From JBCCGL01 sp039029275 (GTDB lineage: Bacteria; Pseudomonadota; Gammaproteobacteria; JBCCGL01): a stretch of 64,000 nucleotides of DNA. The notes below the pieces were generated by a model that was not told the DNA's origin, did not search any database, and saw only the letters and a list, made by a program, of their open reading frames with translations. Position 1 is the first letter of the stretch; every line of letters starts with the position of its first letter. Where the stretch lies: contig JBCCGL010000006.1 of assembly GCA_039029275.1 (NCBI GenBank), positions 186,001 through 250,000 on the forward strand, in the 5' to 3' direction. Below, piece by piece: positions 1-9,100 of the stretch. A program made the position numbers and the translations under genes.

Positions 1-909
1 ATCGAGTCGATGGGTTGTGTGCCCGGCATTCAACTTGCACACGCCGGTCGCAAAGCCTCGGTTCGAAAACCGTTTACCCAAAAACCCGGAGCGCCGCTCA
101 ATGATGAAGACGCCGCCCAGGGGCAAGCTGCGTGGCAAACCGTCGCACCCTCCGCGCTTCCGGTGGGCGATGGATTCCCGTCACCTTTGTCACTGAACCA
201 AGAGGAATTGGACGCTGTTAAAAACGCCTTTGCAGATTCTGCCGTTCGGGCGCTCAACGCCGGGTTTCGGGTTCTCGAAATACACATGGCACACGGCTAT
301 CTTTTGCACAGTTTTCTTTCTCCGATCAGTAATGTAAGAGACGATCAATACGGCGGCTCGCTGGAAAACCGAATGCGATTTCCGCTGGACGTAATTGACG
401 CAATTCGCGCCGCCGTGCCACAAAGCTGTCCGCTGTTTGTGCGGGTGTCGGCAATCGACGGACTCGACGACGGCTGGTCGATGGACGACACTGTTGTTTT
501 TTGTCAGAAGATGGCTGAGCGAGGAGTTGACGTGGTGGATTGCTCGTCAGGCGGCATCGCGGGCGCACCCCGATTTCGCAGCGACGATACTGGCAAGCCG
601 CTGACAAAAAGTTCTGCGCGCACGCCCGGATTTCAAGTGCCGTACGCCGAGCGAGCGCGAAAGGAATCGGAGTTGAAGTCAATGGCGGTCGGCGTGATTG
701 TCGACCCAGAGCAGGCCGAAGAAATCTTGCAAAGCAGCGCTGCAGATTTGGTCGCACTGGGGCGCGAGATTATGTACGACCCGTTCTGGCCATTGCGCGC
801 TGCCGAAATACTCGGCGCGGATACTGATTTTAAAATGTGGCCCGAGCAATATGCCTGGGCAGTTGATCGTCGATCGCAAATTCAGCGATTGAACAAAAGC
901 GAGAGCTGA
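1..909 (+). CDS. NADH:flavin oxidoreductase, Old Yellow Enzyme family (YqjM-like), 5' truncated by window edge
   Basis: The reading frame is open from the first base, so the true start lies upstream; 302 C-terminal residues are visible. Family proteins have about 340-370 residues, so a few dozen N-terminal residues of the FMN-binding barrel are missing. Visible motifs are QLAHAGRK near the start, typical of the YqjM-type subgroup, then HMAHGYLLHSFLSP and the conserved YGGSLENR segment, and late in the protein ALGREIMYDPFW in the phosphate-binding half. The family uses NAD(P)H and FMN to reduce activated C=C bonds; the physiological substrate cannot be read from sequence. The next gene on the same strand begins about 95 bases downstream with its own ribosome-binding site, so co-transcription is possible but not shown. 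Confidence 0.9.
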   Translation: MESMGCVPGIQLAHAGRKASVRKPFTQKPGAPLNDEDAAQGQAAWQTVAPSALPVGDGFPSPLSLNQEELDAVKNAFADSAVRALNAGFRVLEIHMAHGYLLHSFLSPISNVRDDQYGGSLENRMRFPLDVIDAIRAAVPQSCPLFVRVSAIDGLDDGWSMDDTVVFCQKMAERGVDVVDCSSGGIAGAPRFRSDDTGKPLTKSSARTPGFQVPYAERARKESELKSMAVGVIVDPEQAEEILQSSAADLVALGREIMYDPFWPLRAAEILGADTDFKMWPEQYAWAVDRRSQIQRLNKSES

Positions 910-1004
910 CACTGTCAACCATTCCCATAGATCTTCACCAACGCAAAACTCGCCAGAGCGGTGTACCCGGCAACGCTCGCAACCAGGATAAGTGAAAGGT
1001 ATAT

Positions 1005-1763
1005 ATGCCAGAGAGTTTGGATCTTTTGGACCCGTCAGTCGCCATCGATCTGCGATTGGTTATGCTCTTTGCCATTGTTTTTGTGGCCGGCGTTATTCGC
1101 GGGTTTCTCGGGTTTGGGTCAGCGCTCTTAACCGTACCGGCAGTCGCCATCTTGTATGGCCCGGCGCAGGCAGTCGTATTTGGTGTGTTGATAGAAATTC
1201 CCCCATCGCTGGGTTTGCTTAATGTTGCGATTCGCGATGCCGAGCGCCGAACGGTCTGGCCAATGCTCCTGGCGTTCGTCGCATTTGTTCCCGTTGGGAC
1301 GTTATTTCTCAAGACCACCGATCCGGAGCTAATGAAAAATCTTATTTCATTTCTCGTACTGGTTATGGTCGGAATAATCGCGGTGCAGGACCGCATGGTT
1401 CTATTTCTTTCACGAACCGGAATTCTATTTTCTGGCGCAGTCTCAGGGTTTACGCAAGGTATGAGCGGAATAGCAGGGCCAGTATTTGTCGCGGCTCTAC
1501 TCGCCAGAGGTGAAAGCGCCGCTCTCACGCGCGCAAACACTGTGGCTCTAGCGGCAGGACTTATCGCCGTCTCGGTAATCAGCTTTTGGATTGCCGGATT
1601 AATTACGACAGAAACGATTATTTACACAATCCTTGCGACACCTTCTATTTTGCTCGGGGTGTGGGCCGGGGCTGTGCTGTTTCGTCGATTATCGCACTGG
1701 AACGTGCGCGGCATAATATTGGCCTTTCTTGCAATTACCGCTGTTTTTACGCTGTTGCGTTAG
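1005..1763 (+). CDS. TauE/SafE family membrane permease (putative anion or sulfonate exporter)
   Basis: A 252-residue, strongly hydrophobic protein with about eight predicted membrane segments. The N-terminal signature VAGVIRGFLGFGSALLTVP and an internal repeat around SGAVSGFTQGMSGIAGPVF match the duplicated TauE/SafE (DUF81) architecture. Members export small organic or inorganic sulfur anions such as sulfite or sulfoacetate, or remain unassigned. The ATG at 1005 follows an AAGG-type ribosome-binding site at about 995-999. No sulfur-oxidation genes adjoin it, so the substrate is unknown. The gene stands alone before a 411-base non-coding stretch. Confidence 0.85.
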   Translation: MPESLDLLDPSVAIDLRLVMLFAIVFVAGVIRGFLGFGSALLTVPAVAILYGPAQAVVFGVLIEIPPSLGLLNVAIRDAERRTVWPMLLAFVAFVPVGTLFLKTTDPELMKNLISFLVLVMVGIIAVQDRMVLFLSRTGILFSGAVSGFTQGMSGIAGPVFVAALLARGESAALTRANTVALAAGLIAVSVISFWIAGLITTETIIYTILATPSILLGVWAGAVLFRRLSHWNVRGIILAFLAITAVFTLLR

Positions 1764-2174
1764 GGAAAAACAGCGCGAATTGGAATACATAGATCTGGGT
1801 TCGGCAGGTTCAGACCCGAGTGATTTGTATGCCACTCGGCAGACTTCCAATTTCCCGATTAATCGCCATCTCGATTCGGCGGCACCCTGAAAGTGCTCCG
1901 ATCACCTGTTGTTAACTTTCAGCAATTAATTACTAAAAGATTGTTCGAGCCTGATCCCAGAATTACAGCAAGATGAACCTTAGCCTTACAAATATTATCC
2001 CCATCAGACCAAAAACGTCACCAAGTAGCCGAGTCGCGAAAACTTCGGTGTCGAGGCCAAATAAATTGTTGTACAGAAGCCGAACTCATTGGAGAATGCA
2101 TGCCCTTATTGCCAAAGGCCGCAACTGACAGTGTTTGATCTTGCCATTCATGACCTTTCTCGCGGCGCGCACCA
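1764..2174. other. Non-coding interval with one inverted repeat
   Basis: No convincing gene on either strand in these 411 bases. A perfect 7-bp inverted repeat (CCGAGTG at 1816-1822, CACTCGG at 1833-1839, 10-base loop) follows the TauE-like gene. It lacks a T-run, so it is at best a weak terminator or a transcript-end hairpin. The rest is AT-richer than the flanking genes and probably holds the promoter of the nickel transporter gene. Confidence 0.45.
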
Positions 2175-2900
2175 ATGGGCCTGAGCGTTCTCTTGATTGG
2201 CTTTGCGCTTGGTATGCGCCATGCGCTCGATGCTGATCATCTGGTTGCTGTCGCCACGCTTGCGGGTCGTGCGAGTTCTCCGTGGCAGGCCGTGCGCCAC
2301 GGCGCGGTATGGGGTTTGGGGCATACGTTGACGCTGTGCCTGTTCGGTGCGGTGATTCTCTCGCTGGGCAGCGCTATTCCGGATCACGTGGCGATTGCGC
2401 TGGAGCTGTGCGTCGCTCTGATGTTGATTGTTCTGGGGTTGGATCTACTGCGTAGAATTTTCCGCGATCGCGTTCATTTTCACGCGCATACCCACGGTGA
2501 TGATCAAGCTGCGGCGACCCGACATTTCCACGCCCATTCGCACGCCGGTGAAGGGGCACACGTAGCGAGCGATCATCGTCACGAGCATCCCGAGGGCATC
2601 CCGCGCAGAGCGCTGCTGGTGGGCATCATGCATGGCATGGCGGGGTCCGCCGCGCTGATCTTTCTGGCGTTGGACGCAAGTGCTTCCGTGTGGCACGGCA
2701 TGCTGTATATCGCTTTATTTGGTGTCGGCTCGATTATCGGTATGGCGAGTCTCTCGTTGATCATCGCACTGCCGATGCGATTTGCCGCACGCAGCGCGAC
2801 CGGGCTTTACAACGGCCTGCAGGCAGTGATCGCGCTGTCGAGTGTGTCGATCGGTGTTTGGTTGGCAGCAGGGCACAGCACGGCTTTGATGGGCGGCTGA
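2175..2900 (+). CDS. High-affinity nickel/cobalt transporter-like membrane protein (NiCoT/UreH-like)
   Basis: A 241-residue membrane protein. The first helix carries H16-x4-D21-H22 within RHALDADHL, the signature metal-selectivity motif of the NiCoT family. A second signature, GLGHT, is at residues 47-51. Residues 101-138 form a hydrophilic loop with over a dozen histidines, as in metal-sensing or metal-buffering loops of RcnA and some NixA relatives. An in-frame TGA at 2151-2153 excludes a longer start, so ATG 2175 is the only choice. The protein is shorter than classical NixA (about 330 residues) and closer to the short UreH/SulP-adjacent type. No urease, hydrogenase or cobalamin genes are in the window, so uptake versus efflux cannot be decided. 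Confidence 0.8.
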   Translation: MGLSVLLIGFALGMRHALDADHLVAVATLAGRASSPWQAVRHGAVWGLGHTLTLCLFGAVILSLGSAIPDHVAIALELCVALMLIVLGLDLLRRIFRDRVHFHAHTHGDDQAAATRHFHAHSHAGEGAHVASDHRHEHPEGIPRRALLVGIMHGMAGSAALIFLALDASASVWHGMLYIALFGVGSIIGMASLSLIIALPMRFAARSATGLYNGLQAVIALSSVSIGVWLAAGHSTALMGG

Positions 2901-2919
2901 CCCGCTACGTTTTTTGAGG

Positions 2920-3777
2920 TCACGCCGCCGCTTGTCGCGTCATCAAAAGATCAAGCGTTTGGACGGCAGTCGTGGCCGCGTCTGACGCAACGTCTTTAAC
3001 ATCATCCAAATTCATTTCAACGATATCGAGCACAAGCTGATCGATTGCCCATTCTTCTGGTGTTTCGAGATCGCCTTCACTCCACGCTTCGGTGCCGCGA
3101 GCGGATAAGTACATGATCGCGGCATCTTGCTGATGTCGCGATGCGAGGGTCGGAGCACATTGATAGTGTATTGCCTCATACAGGCTATCCGGCAGTTGCC
3201 AACATTGAACCCATTGCGCGCCAATCTGAGTGTAATCAAAACCGAGAATCTCACGCTCGGATTGCGCAAGTGGAATACCTCTTGTCTGCGCCGCAAGTCG
3301 CGCCGCGTTGGTTTTTTCGGGCACGGTCTGATACATCACAAGATGGCCGATGTCCCGCAGCAGCCCGGCGACGAACGCGGTACCGCTATCAAACGACCTG
3401 CTGCGCACGCCCAGCAGATTCGCCACGGTTGCGCTGTAAACACTGTTGGTCCAAAAGTGGTACATCGAGAATCCTTCGACATCCACAGATTTGAAAGACG
3501 TGGCCGCTGTGGTCGCCAGTGTCAGATAATGCACCTGCTGCATCCCGAGCAGATTGACGGCGCGTTCCACCGAATCCATCTTGGCCACGCAACCGAAAAG
3601 CGGGCAGTTCGCGATTTTAAGCAGTCGCGCAGTCAGACCGGGGTCGATGGAGATCGCATCGGCGACATCAGCGCTGCTAGCCCCGGGGTCTTCAACGACG
3701 GCTTTCACCTGAAGATAGACTTCCGGCAGCGAAAATAAATCAGTGGTTTGCTCTACGAGTTCGCGCGGCGTGGTCAT
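2920..3777 (-). CDS. HDOD domain signalling protein with degenerate HD motif
   Basis: The HDOD domain fills most of this 285-residue protein. The usual pattern of short helices around ISIDPGLTARLLKIAN and MDSVERAVNLLGMQQV is recognisable. Where true HD phosphohydrolases have His-Asp in the GLLHDIG motif, this protein reads GLLRDIGHLV, so the metal-binding His is replaced by Arg and catalysis is unlikely, as is normal for HDOD. Family members act as scaffolds in signalling, motility or stress control. A longer frame begins at 3837, but the ATG at 3777 (MTTPRELVEQ) matches the expected beginning of the domain. It converges on the nickel transporter gene with only 19 bases between stops. Confidence 0.8.
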   Translation of the reverse strand: MTTPRELVEQTTDLFSLPEVYLQVKAVVEDPGASSADVADAISIDPGLTARLLKIANCPLFGCVAKMDSVERAVNLLGMQQVHYLTLATTAATSFKSVDVEGFSMYHFWTNSVYSATVANLLGVRSRSFDSGTAFVAGLLRDIGHLVMYQTVPEKTNAARLAAQTRGIPLAQSEREILGFDYTQIGAQWVQCWQLPDSLYEAIHYQCAPTLASRHQQDAAIMYLSARGTEAWSEGDLETPEEWAIDQLVLDIVEMNLDDVKDVASDAATTAVQTLDLLMTRQAAA

Positions 3778-3942
3778 AGCATTATTGTGTATTTCGAATG
3801 TGTGCTTGCATTGCACGGCGTATCGGCGCAAGCGCATGATTCTTCAATGAAATGAGCGCTATGCGCTACCATTGCGAAAATGCGCGCGACCATTAACGCG
3901 CATTGACCACCAGACCATCACGACCAAAGACAAAACACTCAT

Positions 3943-4788
3943 ATGAACACCGACGATATCAATGCGCAATATCTGCCGAGCCTCAGTGTCGAAAATCCCG
4001 AAAAATATCTGCAGAACTCTGCGCGGCGCAGCGCTCGGGTTCGAAAAAATATGCAGTGCGAACTGGGCGTCAGATATGGCAAGTTGCCGCGTCAATACGT
4101 CGATATCTTTCCCGCCGCAAAACCTGATGCTCCGGTTCATGTGTTTATTCATGGCGGCTACTGGCGCGCAAAACACGTGACGACAGCAATTTACAGTCAC
4201 ATCGCAGCACCGATGGTGAAAGCAGGCGCGACTGTTGTCCTGCTCGAATACGAACTGTGCCCCGATGTGCGCGTCACCGATATTGTCGAGCAGGTGCGCG
4301 ACGCAATGCTCTGGATTTATCGACGTGTAAAACGCTACAACGGCGACAACAAACGCATGTTTGTTTCCGGTCACTCCGTGGGCGGACATTTAACCGCGAT
4401 GCTGGCGGCGACACATTGGCCGAACTACGGACGCTACCCTGCAAATTTAATTAAGGGTATCGCACCGATGAGTGGCTTGTTCGACATCGAGCCGCATCGT
4501 CATTCGGATTTACAGGAAACGATTCGCCTCACGCGCAAGGAAACCCGCGAGCTAAGCCCGATGTATCTCACACCCACATTCAAAGGCTCGGCAGTTATTG
4601 CAGTCGGCGGCGGCGAACCGCATCTGTTTCACTGGCAATCTTTGGCGTACGCCGCGCATTTGCGACACCATCGGCTGCAAACCGAATTTATCGCGACGGG
4701 CGAAGACAATCATTTTCAGATCACCGACCGCCTTGGCCGGGCAACCGATCCGCTAACCAAAAAAATCATCGCGCAAATGGGCTTGTAA
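3943..4788 (+). CDS. Alpha/beta hydrolase, kynurenine-formamidase-like esterase
   Basis: A 281-residue hydrolase. The oxyanion-hole motif HGGYWRA follows strand 3, and the nucleophile elbow is GHSVGGHL with the serine in the centre. A late DNHFQIT segment probably supplies the catalytic histidine. HGGYW is characteristic of the arylformamidase/BD-FAE group, which hydrolyses N-formylkynurenine in tryptophan catabolism, but no other kynurenine genes are nearby, so a general carboxylesterase role is equally possible. The start at ATG 3943 gives a normal N-terminus; earlier in-frame starts are absent or poor. It is divergent from the HDOD gene across about 165 bases that probably hold both promoters. 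Confidence 0.8.
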   Translation: MNTDDINAQYLPSLSVENPEKYLQNSARRSARVRKNMQCELGVRYGKLPRQYVDIFPAAKPDAPVHVFIHGGYWRAKHVTTAIYSHIAAPMVKAGATVVLLEYELCPDVRVTDIVEQVRDAMLWIYRRVKRYNGDNKRMFVSGHSVGGHLTAMLAATHWPNYGRYPANLIKGIAPMSGLFDIEPHRHSDLQETIRLTRKETRELSPMYLTPTFKGSAVIAVGGGEPHLFHWQSLAYAAHLRHHRLQTEFIATGEDNHFQITDRLGRATDPLTKKIIAQMGL

Positions 4789-4845
4789 GCCCGCTTCGGC
4801 GTGATACATTGCCGTCCATTCTTTTTCTATCGGAGATTTATACGT

Positions 4846-5841
4846 ATGAGCTTTCAGGCATTGCTGGTTAACAAAGACGATGAAGGTAACACTTCCGCCG
4901 CGGTGGAAACCCTTGATGAGAACCAACTGCCCGAGGGCAACGTGACTGTCGCGGTCGAATACTCCACCCTTAACTACAAAGACGGCCTGTGCGTCGGCCC
5001 CGGTGGCGGTCTGGTGCGCAACTACCCGCACGTGCCCGGCATCGACTTCGCCGGTAGCGTGGAATCGTCAGATGACGATCGCTATAAATCGGGCGATAAG
5101 GTCGTGCTGACCGGCTGGCGCGTCGGTGAAGTGCACTGGGGCGGCTATTCGCAAAAAGCACGTGTGAACGCCGACTGGCTGGTGCCGTTGCCCGATGCTC
5201 TGAGCACGCGCAACGCAATGGCGGTGGGCACCGCCGGTTTGACCGCGATGCTGTCGGTCCTCGCGTTGGAAAATCACGGCCTCAAGCCCGACAACGGCAC
5301 CGTACTGGTGACCGGCGCGGCCGGCGGCGTGGGTTCGGTAGCGACCGCCATTCTGGCCAACCTCGGCTACAGCGTGGCTGGCGTAACCGGTCGACCGGAA
5401 ACCGCGGACTACCTCAAATCGCTCGGCGCGACACAAATCGTCGCACGCGAAGAAATCAACGAAACAGTCAAACGACCGCTGGAAAGCGAAACATGGTCGG
5501 GGTGTATCGATGCCGTTGGCGGCGCCATGCTCGCGCGCGTGCTTGGGCAGATGAATTACGGCGCCTCGGTCGCCGCAGTCGGGTTGGCCGGGGGTGCAGG
5601 CTTACCCACAACGGTGATCCCGTTTTTGCTGCGCGGAGTTAATCTGCTCGGCATAGATTCGGTTATGCAGCCATACGAAAACCGCGTTGCTGCGTGGCAG
5701 CGCATCGCCAGCGATTTACCCGTCGACAAGCTCGAATCAATGATCCACGCGGCAACCCTGGCTGACCTGCCGCAGCTCGGCAAAGACATCCTTAAAGGTC
5801 AGGTCAAAGGTCGCGTAGTTGTTGACGTCAACGCGTCCTGA
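4846..5841 (+). CDS. acuI: Acrylyl-CoA reductase-type medium-chain quinone oxidoreductase (YhdH/AcuI family)
   Basis: A 331-residue zinc-free MDR enzyme. It opens MSFQALLVNKDDEGNT and has an NADPH-binding Rossmann motif VTGAAGGVGSVA near residue 160; length and motifs match YhdH/AcuI (about 325-330 residues). AcuI reduces acrylyl-CoA to propionyl-CoA with NADPH, detoxifying acrylate from dimethylsulfoniopropionate breakdown in marine bacteria. No DMSP lyase or dmdA is in the window, so that pathway role is inference. The frame extends to 4801, but the ATG at 4846 follows a purine-rich tract and gives the canonical N-terminus. Confidence 0.8.
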   Translation: MSFQALLVNKDDEGNTSAAVETLDENQLPEGNVTVAVEYSTLNYKDGLCVGPGGGLVRNYPHVPGIDFAGSVESSDDDRYKSGDKVVLTGWRVGEVHWGGYSQKARVNADWLVPLPDALSTRNAMAVGTAGLTAMLSVLALENHGLKPDNGTVLVTGAAGGVGSVATAILANLGYSVAGVTGRPETADYLKSLGATQIVAREEINETVKRPLESETWSGCIDAVGGAMLARVLGQMNYGASVAAVGLAGGAGLPTTVIPFLLRGVNLLGIDSVMQPYENRVAAWQRIASDLPVDKLESMIHAATLADLPQLGKDILKGQVKGRVVVDVNAS

Positions 5842-5886
5842 TTTGTCGCAACCGCGCGGGGCATCAGTGCTCCGCGCAACCCGACT

Positions 5887-6795
5887 GTGATCGCATCTCT
5901 TTTCGATCCAATCCTGCCGATCTTCGCGATCATGGCAGTCGGCTACTGGCTGCGCAAACGCGGCATTTTTTCGGTTGAACATGCCCGCGCAATCAACCGC
6001 TTTGTGTTTTTTGTTGCGACGCCACTGTTGCTGTTTTCGATTCTAAGTCGGGCGTCGGTCGATGCAATCGACCTTGTCGCGCTCGGTATTTACCTTCTTG
6101 CCGAACTCGTTTTATACGCGGCTGTGACAATCCTGCTAAACCGTGTTTTCAAACGCGACCTGGCGGAATCGGTTTTGCTTGGGATGTCGGCAGTTTTCGT
6201 CAATCACGTTTTCTTTGTGCTGCCAATAGCCGAGCGACTTTATGGATCAGTTGCGACTCAGCCGATTGCATCGATCATTCTGATCGATGCTGTTGTTTTG
6301 TTTTGTGGCACCGTGCTTTTGATCGACTACCTGAAGTCAGACCGAGGCTCCGCGATCGCCACCGTATTATCGTTTTTCAAAAATCCTTTTTTGCTCTCTT
6401 CCCTTATCGGAATCGCCGCTTCAGGATTCCAGGAAATTATCCCGTCAGGAATTTTTACATTCGCCAATTTTGTCGGGGGATCGGCGGCTCCCGCATCGCT
6501 TTTTGCGCTTGGTGTTGTCCTGGCATCCAGCCGCATTCAAAGCATCGGTTTCACAACATGGTTTGTTGTCAGCGCAAAGATTCTGATCCATCCCGCGTTG
6601 TTTTTCGGTTTATCCGCTGTCGTGACCGCAGCTACGCTTACCAACAATCCAATGCTGCTTGTTGCTGCGGGCCCCTGCGGCGCGATGCCATTTGTTATTG
6701 CGCTGCAGTATGAAATCAAAACCGATGCAATTGCCAAGGCGATGTTGATATCGACCTTGCTGTCTTTAATCTCATTGGCAGCACTAACCGCCTGA
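5887..6795 (+). CDS. AEC family auxin-efflux-carrier-like transporter
   Basis: A 302-residue protein with about ten hydrophobic segments. The opening FDPILPIFAIMAVGYWLRKRG and the motif around NRFVFFVATPLLLF are typical of AEC (auxin efflux carrier/MdcF) permeases, which move organic acids or amino-acid-like anions. Translation starts at GTG 5887, about 45 bases after the AcuI-like stop, so the two may share a transcript. A second AEC transporter occurs at 49359-50288; their sequences are clearly different, so this is not a recent duplication. Substrate unknown. Confidence 0.85.
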   Translation: MIASLFDPILPIFAIMAVGYWLRKRGIFSVEHARAINRFVFFVATPLLLFSILSRASVDAIDLVALGIYLLAELVLYAAVTILLNRVFKRDLAESVLLGMSAVFVNHVFFVLPIAERLYGSVATQPIASIILIDAVVLFCGTVLLIDYLKSDRGSAIATVLSFFKNPFLLSSLIGIAASGFQEIIPSGIFTFANFVGGSAAPASLFALGVVLASSRIQSIGFTTWFVVSAKILIHPALFFGLSAVVTAATLTNNPMLLVAAGPCGAMPFVIALQYEIKTDAIAKAMLISTLLSLISLAALTA

Positions 6796-6809
6796 ACGTT
6801 CGTCGCGCC

Positions 6810-7721
6810 CTACTCCCAAACGTCTGTCGACAAGTACCGCTCACCGGTATCCGGTAATATCGCCATTAACGATTTTTCGGGAAAATTATTGTTCTCTGCG
6901 TATTTGATCATTCCAGCAACCGCCGCGCCGGAAGAGATGCCGCTGAATATACCCTCACCCTCGGCAAGCGCCCGGGTTGTTTCAAACGCTTCTTCTGTGG
7001 TGATCGGAATAATCTCGTTGTAAACATCGGTATCGAGCGTGTCGGGAATAAAGCCGGGCGCGGTCCCCATAATCTTGTGTGGGCAGGCGATGCCTTTTGA
7101 GAGAATCGGCGAGTCAGCGGGTTCCGTCGCGACAATCTGGATGTCTGGATTTTTTTGCCGAATAAATTTTCCGATGCCGGAGATTGAACCGCCTGTGCCT
7201 GTGCTGCAAATAATCGCGTGCAGGGATTCGCCAAGATCACTCCAGATTTCATTCGCGGTCGATTCGTGCGACGCCGGGTTGGACGGATTAAAATGCTGCC
7301 CGACAAAGAAATAGCCGTGCGCCTTGGCTAACCTTTTTGCCTCCTCTATCGCACCGACTGTGCCTTTTTCTGCCGGCGTGAGCACCAGCTCACCTCCGTA
7401 AGCCAGGAGGATCTTCTTGCGTTCCTCGCTCATGTTTGCCGACATAACAAAAATCGCGCGATACCCTTTTACCGCCGCAACCATCGCCAGCCCGATGCCC
7501 GTATTGCCCGAGGTTGGCTCAATGATTGTGTCACCCGGGTTTAGCGATCCATCGCGCTCGGCATCTTCGATCATCCGTAAAGCCGGTCGATCCTTAACCG
7601 AGCCGGCGGGATTAAAGCTTTCAAGTTTTACGAACAGGTCAGCGCCGCCGGGCGATCCGAATGCGTTTAAGCGAACGGTCGGCGTATTACCAATCGTTTG
7701 CAAAATGTTGTCATACAGCAT
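6810..7721 (-). CDS. cysK: Cysteine synthase A (O-acetylserine sulfhydrylase)
   Basis: A 303-residue PLP enzyme matching CysK. The Schiff-base lysine lies in PAGSVKDR (K43), the substrate-binding loop TSGNTGIG is at residues 70-77, and the phosphate-cradle motif GTGGSISGIG is in the C-terminal half. It converts O-acetyl-L-serine and sulfide to L-cysteine in the cytoplasm. Length and motifs are normal. It converges on the AEC gene with 14 bases between stops and is divergent from the RidA-like gene at 7827. Cystathionine beta-synthase is a related fold, but the N-terminus and length favour CysK. Confidence 0.93.
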   Translation of the reverse strand: MLYDNILQTIGNTPTVRLNAFGSPGGADLFVKLESFNPAGSVKDRPALRMIEDAERDGSLNPGDTIIEPTSGNTGIGLAMVAAVKGYRAIFVMSANMSEERKKILLAYGGELVLTPAEKGTVGAIEEAKRLAKAHGYFFVGQHFNPSNPASHESTANEIWSDLGESLHAIICSTGTGGSISGIGKFIRQKNPDIQIVATEPADSPILSKGIACPHKIMGTAPGFIPDTLDTDVYNEIIPITTEEAFETTRALAEGEGIFSGISSGAAVAGMIKYAENNNFPEKSLMAILPDTGERYLSTDVWE

Positions 7722-7826
7722 CAGTTGTGATCCTGGACATCAGATTCGAATAAAGATTATCCGCCAGACGCAGTGCCCGTGCAAAATTTCTAATTTTCAT
7801 TAGCATATGCACTGAACTGATCGAGA

Positions 7827-8222
7827 ATGGAAAAAATGAAACGATACTTCCAACCGACGTGCATGCCCGAATCCGAAGCTCCGTTTACGCAAGTGCTTGT
7901 AGACGATCTTTACGCGCATCTGGCAGGAATCGTTGCAGCCGATTTTCCTGAGGGAATAAGTGTACTTGGCGACGCAAACGCCGAGACGTTTGCCATAATG
8001 TCATTAATCAAAAAGATTTTGCAGGAACTTGATCTCGACTTTAGCGACGTCGTTCGAACCGACGTGCATTTGTCTGATCTCGACGACTTTGATGCGATGG
8101 ATTCCGCCTACAAAACATTTTTTGTCGATGGCGAATATCCGGCGCGCACGACCACCGAGTCTCGACGCCTGTTTGGCGACAGCAAAGTTGAAGTCACCTG
8201 TATGGCGCGACTGCGGACCTAG
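7827..8222 (+). CDS. RidA/YjgF/UK114 family protein (divergent paralogue)
   Basis: A 131-residue single-domain chorismate-mutase-like protein. The conserved PARTTTES segment provides the arginine that binds the carboxylate of enamine/imine substrates in RidA. The sequence is otherwise unlike the canonical RidA at 32320-32706, so it belongs to another RidA subgroup. Canonical RidA hydrolyses 2-aminoacrylate formed by PLP enzymes; this paralogue may act on a related imine. Start is ATG 7827 or ATG 7836; neither has a strong ribosome-binding site. It converges with the dioxygenase gene, with stops only three bases apart. Confidence 0.75.
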   Translation: MEKMKRYFQPTCMPESEAPFTQVLVDDLYAHLAGIVAADFPEGISVLGDANAETFAIMSLIKKILQELDLDFSDVVRTDVHLSDLDDFDAMDSAYKTFFVDGEYPARTTTESRRLFGDSKVEVTCMARLRT

Positions 8223-8225
8223 CGC

Positions 8226-9080
8226 TTACTCATCCAGCGTGTTGCACAAGCCCGAAACACGCGTTTGCCGCATATGTCTTCGCCAACGATTGGCATCGTA
8301 ACCACCCCCGCGATGAAGCAGGCAGCGATTGTCCCAAATCACTGTTTCACCGACAGACCAGAAATGTGAATAAATATCATCCGGCTTTGTCGCGGACTGA
8401 TTCAGTTCATCGATTAGCTTGCGGCTATCGATCCCGCCCCAGCCGACAATCGAACGGGCATGCGAACCGACGTAATAATTTTTTTTGCCGTTGTTAGGGT
8501 TTGTGCGCACCAGCTTGTGTTCGATAGGTGGCAGTGACGCCGCATGGTTGTCGTCGACCGGTGCCGTTTTTGCGCGCGAAAAGACGTAATCGTGAATCAC
8601 GTGCAGTGGATCAATCGCATCTTGCATTTCGCCCGACAAGCTTTCGTACGCCGTTCGCATGCTGGCGAACAGCGTTGCACCACCTTCGCCGGGCACTTCG
8701 TACGCATGCAGAATTGAGACGTATGACGGCACATAGCGAAAAGAAGAATCGGAGTGCCACATTTCATTGCCTTTCTGGTATCGCGTGTTCACATGGTCCG
8801 CGTCCTTTTTCGTTGCTTTATCAACCACATTGCCGACCGTGCCAAAAAAGGTCACCTCACCGGTTCTTCCAAAATGAACGTGCTCGGGTTCAGGTTCACC
8901 CAGCTGTCGCGTGAACGCCAGCTGCGCATCGTCGGTCATTTTTTGATTCGGAAAACAAAGCAATGAATGATCATCGACAGCCTTGTGAATCCCTGCGATT
9001 GTTTCGTCATCCAGTTCGTGCGTTAAGTCAACGCCGTGAACGCGCACCCCGAAGTTGTTGTGTAAAGGTTCTAGTTCCAT
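8226..9080 (-). CDS. TauD/TfdA family Fe(II)/2-oxoglutarate dioxygenase
   Basis: A 284-residue enzyme with the facial-triad motif HSDSSF (H-x-D) in the first half and a distal histidine in CLLHRGGGYD. A downstream RWRRHMRQTRV segment carries the arginine expected to bind 2-oxoglutarate. TauD/TfdA enzymes hydroxylate sulfonates, aryloxyacids or quaternary amines; the exact substrate is not evident. It is the last gene of a minus-strand run that begins with the ectoine-degradation genes, 20 bases after the AMP nucleosidase stop, so it is probably co-transcribed. It is not EctD-like (a PhyH-family fold), so it is not the ectoine hydroxylase. Confidence 0.85.
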   Translation of the reverse strand: MELEPLHNNFGVRVHGVDLTHELDDETIAGIHKAVDDHSLLCFPNQKMTDDAQLAFTRQLGEPEPEHVHFGRTGEVTFFGTVGNVVDKATKKDADHVNTRYQKGNEMWHSDSSFRYVPSYVSILHAYEVPGEGGATLFASMRTAYESLSGEMQDAIDPLHVIHDYVFSRAKTAPVDDNHAASLPPIEHKLVRTNPNNGKKNYYVGSHARSIVGWGGIDSRKLIDELNQSATKPDDIYSHFWSVGETVIWDNRCLLHRGGGYDANRWRRHMRQTRVSGLCNTLDE

Positions 9081-9100
9081 TGTGTTTCAGTCTGTAAGTG

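Noticed and set aside
8226..9080. Possible ectoine hydroxylase EctD
   Set aside because: Motifs are of the TauD/TfdA type with HSDSSF and not the PhyH-type EctD signature.
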